Shown here in pieces: positions 61,605 through 64,000 of a stretch of DNA of 64,000 bases. Source of the DNA: Hungatella effluvii (GTDB lineage Bacteria > Bacillota > Clostridia > Lachnospirales > Lachnospiraceae). Position 1 is the stretch's first letter, and every line of letters starts with the position of its first letter. The stretch is from assembly GCF_003201875.1 (NCBI RefSeq), contig NZ_QJKD01000020.1, forward strand, positions 1 to 64,000. The letters are read 5' to 3'. The position numbers and the translations under genes are program-made. The notes below the pieces were generated by a model that was not told the DNA's origin, searched no databases, and was given only the letters and a program-made list of their open reading frames with translations.

Positions 61605-63466
61605 TGGCGAAATACATCGGTTACAAGAAACCGAGGAACACGAAAAGGACGCTGCTGCGGCTCATTTCCTATATGGGAAGACATAAAATTTCCATGTTTG
61701 TCGTGGGAATACTGGTGATTGTCAGCAGCCTTGCCAGCGTATTCGGTACGTATATGCTGAAGCCGATTATCAACCAGTACATCATCCCGAAGGATATTCC
61801 GGGACTCGTGAAGGCACTGCTCTTTATGGGGATCCTGTATGCGGTGGGAGCATCGGCCACGCTGGGGTATAACCGGCTGATGGTGAAAACGTCACAGAAG
61901 ATCGTAAAGGAGATACGAAAGGATCTTTTCAATCACACACAGACGCTGCCGCTGGCGTATTTTGACGCCCATACTCATGGAGAGCTGATGAGCCATTTCA
62001 CCAACGATGTGGATACGATCGCCGAGGCGCTGAACAACAGCTTCACACTGCTGATCCAGAGCTTTATCACGACGGTCGGCACCATGGTGATGATCGTGAT
62101 CTTAAGCTTCCGGCTGTCGCTTATCGTGCTGGGCTGTATGGCGCTCATGTTCCTGTTTATCCGGTTCAATGGGAAACGGAGCCGGAAATATTTCATGGAA
62201 CAGCAGAAGTATTTGGGCGAGATCAACGGATTTATCGAGGAGATGGTGGCAGGACAGAAGGTGGAGAAGGTCTTCAACCATGAGAAGAAGGATTTTGAAG
62301 AATTCTGCAGGAGAAATGAGCGGCTTCGTCAGGCGTCCACCAATGCGATGGCGTATTCCGGCCTGATGGTGCCGGTAGTCGTCAGTATTTCCTATTTAAA
62401 CTATGCTGTGTCGGCCTGCGTGGGCGGTTTATTCGCACTGGCAGGACTCATGGACATCGGAAGCCTGGCTTCCTACCTGGTCTATGTCCGGCAGAGCGCC
62501 ATGCCGATCAATCAATGCACCCAGCAGGTGAATTTCATCCTGGCCGCATTGTCCGGCGCGGAGCGCATCTTTGAAATGATGGACGAAGAGCCGGAGGTGG
62601 ATGAGGGAACCGTGACACTGTGCCGTGTGGAGGAGAAGCCGGATGGCAGCCTCTGCGAATGCAGCCGGAAGAGCGGCCTCTGGGCCTGGAAGATGCCGGA
62701 TAAAGAAGGAAGAGACAACACCCTTATCCCCTTGACGGGCGACGTTCGTTTTGAGCATGTGGTGTTCGGCTACAATTATAAGAAAAAGATTCTTGATGAC
62801 ATCAGCCTCTTTGCCAAGCCGGGGCAGAAGATCGCATTTGTGGGTTCCACGGGAGCCGGGAAGACGACCATTATCAATCTGATCAACCGGTTTTATGAGA
62901 TTTCAGGCGGCGTGATCACCTATGACGGAATCGACATCACAAAGATCCGGAAGGCGGACCTGCGCCGCTCCCTGGGGTTTGTCCTCCAGGATACCCACTT
63001 ATTTACCGGGACCATCGAGGAGAATATCCGCTACGGAAACCTGGAAGCGGTAGAGGAGGAAGTGATCAATGCGGCGAAGATCGCCAATGCGCATTCCTTT
63101 ATCCGGCGTCTGCCCGAGGGGTACCAGACGGTTCTGGAAAGCGACGGCGCGAATTTGTCCCAGGGCCAGAGGCAGCTTCTGGCCATCGCCCGGGCCGCGG
63201 TGGCTTCTCCGCCTGTGCTGGTACTGGATGAGGCGACCAGCTCTATCGACACGAGGACGGAGCACCTGATTGAGAAGGGCATGGACGCGCTGATGGAAGA
63301 CAGAACGGTGTTCGTCATCGCACACCGTCTTTCCACGGTGCGTAATTCCAAGGCCATCATGGTCCTGGAGCACGGGAAGATCATGGAGCGCGGAAGCCAC
63401 GAGGAGCTGTTGGAACAGGGCGGACGGTATTACCGGCTCTATACGGGCCAGTTTGAACTGGAATGA
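61604..63466 (+). CDS. Heterodimeric ABC exporter, catalytic subunit
   Basis: The protein is 620 aa; its ATG shares one base with the stop of the partner gene (TAATG). Six membrane helices (about 20-330) precede the nucleotide-binding domain. Walker A is GSTGAGKTT (about 414), the signature LSQGQRQL and Walker B VLVLDEATSS with the catalytic Glu543. An insert of about 35 residues (EEKPDGSLCECSRKSGLWAW) sits between the membrane part and the nucleotide domain. The LSQGQ and intact Glu fit the usual split of active and inactive sites between the two subunits. A hairpin and a MarR gene follow. Confidence 0.94.
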   Translation: MAKYIGYKKPRNTKRTLLRLISYMGRHKISMFVVGILVIVSSLASVFGTYMLKPIINQYIIPKDIPGLVKALLFMGILYAVGASATLGYNRLMVKTSQKIVKEIRKDLFNHTQTLPLAYFDAHTHGELMSHFTNDVDTIAEALNNSFTLLIQSFITTVGTMVMIVILSFRLSLIVLGCMALMFLFIRFNGKRSRKYFMEQQKYLGEINGFIEEMVAGQKVEKVFNHEKKDFEEFCRRNERLRQASTNAMAYSGLMVPVVVSISYLNYAVSACVGGLFALAGLMDIGSLASYLVYVRQSAMPINQCTQQVNFILAALSGAERIFEMMDEEPEVDEGTVTLCRVEEKPDGSLCECSRKSGLWAWKMPDKEGRDNTLIPLTGDVRFEHVVFGYNYKKKILDDISLFAKPGQKIAFVGSTGAGKTTIINLINRFYEISGGVITYDGIDITKIRKADLRRSLGFVLQDTHLFTGTIEENIRYGNLEAVEEEVINAAKIANAHSFIRRLPEGYQTVLESDGANLSQGQRQLLAIARAAVASPPVLVLDEATSSIDTRTEHLIEKGMDALMEDRTVFVIAHRLSTVRNSKAIMVLEHGKIMERGSHEELLEQGGRYYRLYTGQFELE

Positions 63467-63472
63467 GCACGT

Positions 63473-63531
63473 CCCTTTGTCCGTTTCCGCCAACCGCCAG
63501 AGCGGACCGGACGGCGGGAACGGACAAAGGG
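63473..63531 (+). terminator. Long hairpin after the ABC exporter genes
   Basis: CCCTTTGTCCGTTTCCGCC pairs with GGCGGGAACGGACAAAGGG (19 positions, one G-T pair). No T-run follows directly, so it may slow or stabilise the RNA end rather than terminate alone. Confidence 0.55.
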
Positions 63532-63659
63532 CTGTGAACTGTAATTGTTTTACATGGATTTTACAAAAAAATATGGATAAAATCTTGAAATCCGGCGAGA
63601 AAAAAGGCATAATAAGTGGCGTTGGATTGTGATCGATAAGAAAGGCGGTAACAGAGAAA

Positions 63660-64000
63660 ATGGACCGAAAGCAGGAGGTCAGGGACTTAATGTTCCGTAC
63701 CGAGATGGCCAGGAAGAGGCGGATTCATCCGGTATGGACCGATATGGGGCTGATCGCGGGGCAGCCCCGGGTGTTAAGCCAGCTGTTCATCAAAGATAAA
63801 ATCACACAGAAAGAGCTTGCAGAGGCGTGCTGTATCGAGCCGGCCACGCTGTCACGTGCGCTGGACCGTCTGGAAGCCATGGGATATATTATCAGAAACG
63901 ACAATCCGCAGTGCCGTCGTTCCTTCTTAATTTCCCTGACAGAGGCTGGGAAGAAGATGGCGGTAAAGGTAAAAGAGACCTTCGAGGGACTGGAGGAAGA
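63660..64000 (+). CDS. MarR-family regulator, partial (runs off right edge)
   Basis: The first 113 codons are visible from ATG 63660. The ribosome site (AAAGGCGG) is spaced rather far. The winged helix-turn-helix is clear: ITQKELAEACCIEPATLSRA with the recognition helix and RLEAMGYIIRNDNPQCRRS as the wing. MarR genes next to ABC exporters usually repress them and respond to the exported drug. The palindrome at 59828-59843 is a plausible binding site. The C-terminal dimerisation helices lie outside the window. Confidence 0.9.
   Translation, partial: MDRKQEVRDLMFRTEMARKRRIHPVWTDMGLIAGQPRVLSQLFIKDKITQKELAEACCIEPATLSRALDRLEAMGYIIRNDNPQCRRSFLISLTEAGKKMAVKVKETFEGLEE

Overview
The window looks like chromosome from a low-to-mid GC anaerobic Firmicute, most likely a gut Lachnospiraceae (Clostridium XIVa type). 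The grounds are strong AGGAGG ribosome sites, frequent TTG/GTG starts, an ECF transporter, two sulfatases, iron-sulfur aldo/keto reductase, SnoaL and MarR modules, RNHCP zinc domains and Gram-positive L,D-transpeptidases. The genus is an inference. I found no rRNA, tRNA or CRISPR array.

Layout. 1-2830 is AT-rich, decayed mobile DNA: the start of an IS1634-like transposase, a small membrane protein, a possible secreted peptide, a lipoprotein and a broken Tn916-type integrase. A low-molecular-weight phosphatase follows at 2891. 3829-16314 is a co-directional sugar locus: flavoprotein, ABC sugar importer, GH9 glycosidase, MalT-like regulator, SIS isomerase/deaminase, BadF-type kinase and an MFS carrier. 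Together these suggest uptake and breakdown of amino-sugar oligosaccharides. 16315-22522 holds dgt, an RsgA GTPase fused to two RNHCP domains behind a complex leader, a MerR regulator and a DapB-like dehydrogenase. About 22600-30100 is an AT-rich island (alpha/beta hydrolase, GPH-type carrier, MarR regulator, esterase, SnoaL protein) whose two outward ends carry the same promoter core; an IS with an interrupted transposase sits inside it.

30148-42909 is chromosome-like: an EamA transporter, a four-domain CoA-disulfide reductase/rhodanese/TusA/DsrE fusion, a sulfatase-sulfatase-transporter operon with a divergent Crp/Fnr regulator, an aldo/keto reductase, a cyclophilin lipoprotein and an Xre-type membrane regulator. 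43046-49214 has an L,D-transpeptidase and a tightly coupled operon of nucleoside phosphorylase, ECF transporter and NiaR, which suggests NAD-precursor salvage. 50023-55690 is an overlapping four-gene operon (DegV, ICMT-like membrane methyltransferase, GH3 acyl-amido synthetase, membrane GAF-GGDEF-HD-GYP protein). It is my best candidate for an undescribed system: production and sensing of a lipid-derived signal. After it come a nested inverted-repeat structure, a second L,D-transpeptidase, a GMP synthetase lacking the glutaminase core, a heterodimeric ABC exporter and the start of a MarR gene.

Dispersed repeats tie parts together: a roughly 155-base palindromic element occurs at 21266-21423 and, in opposite orientation, at 55860-56014.
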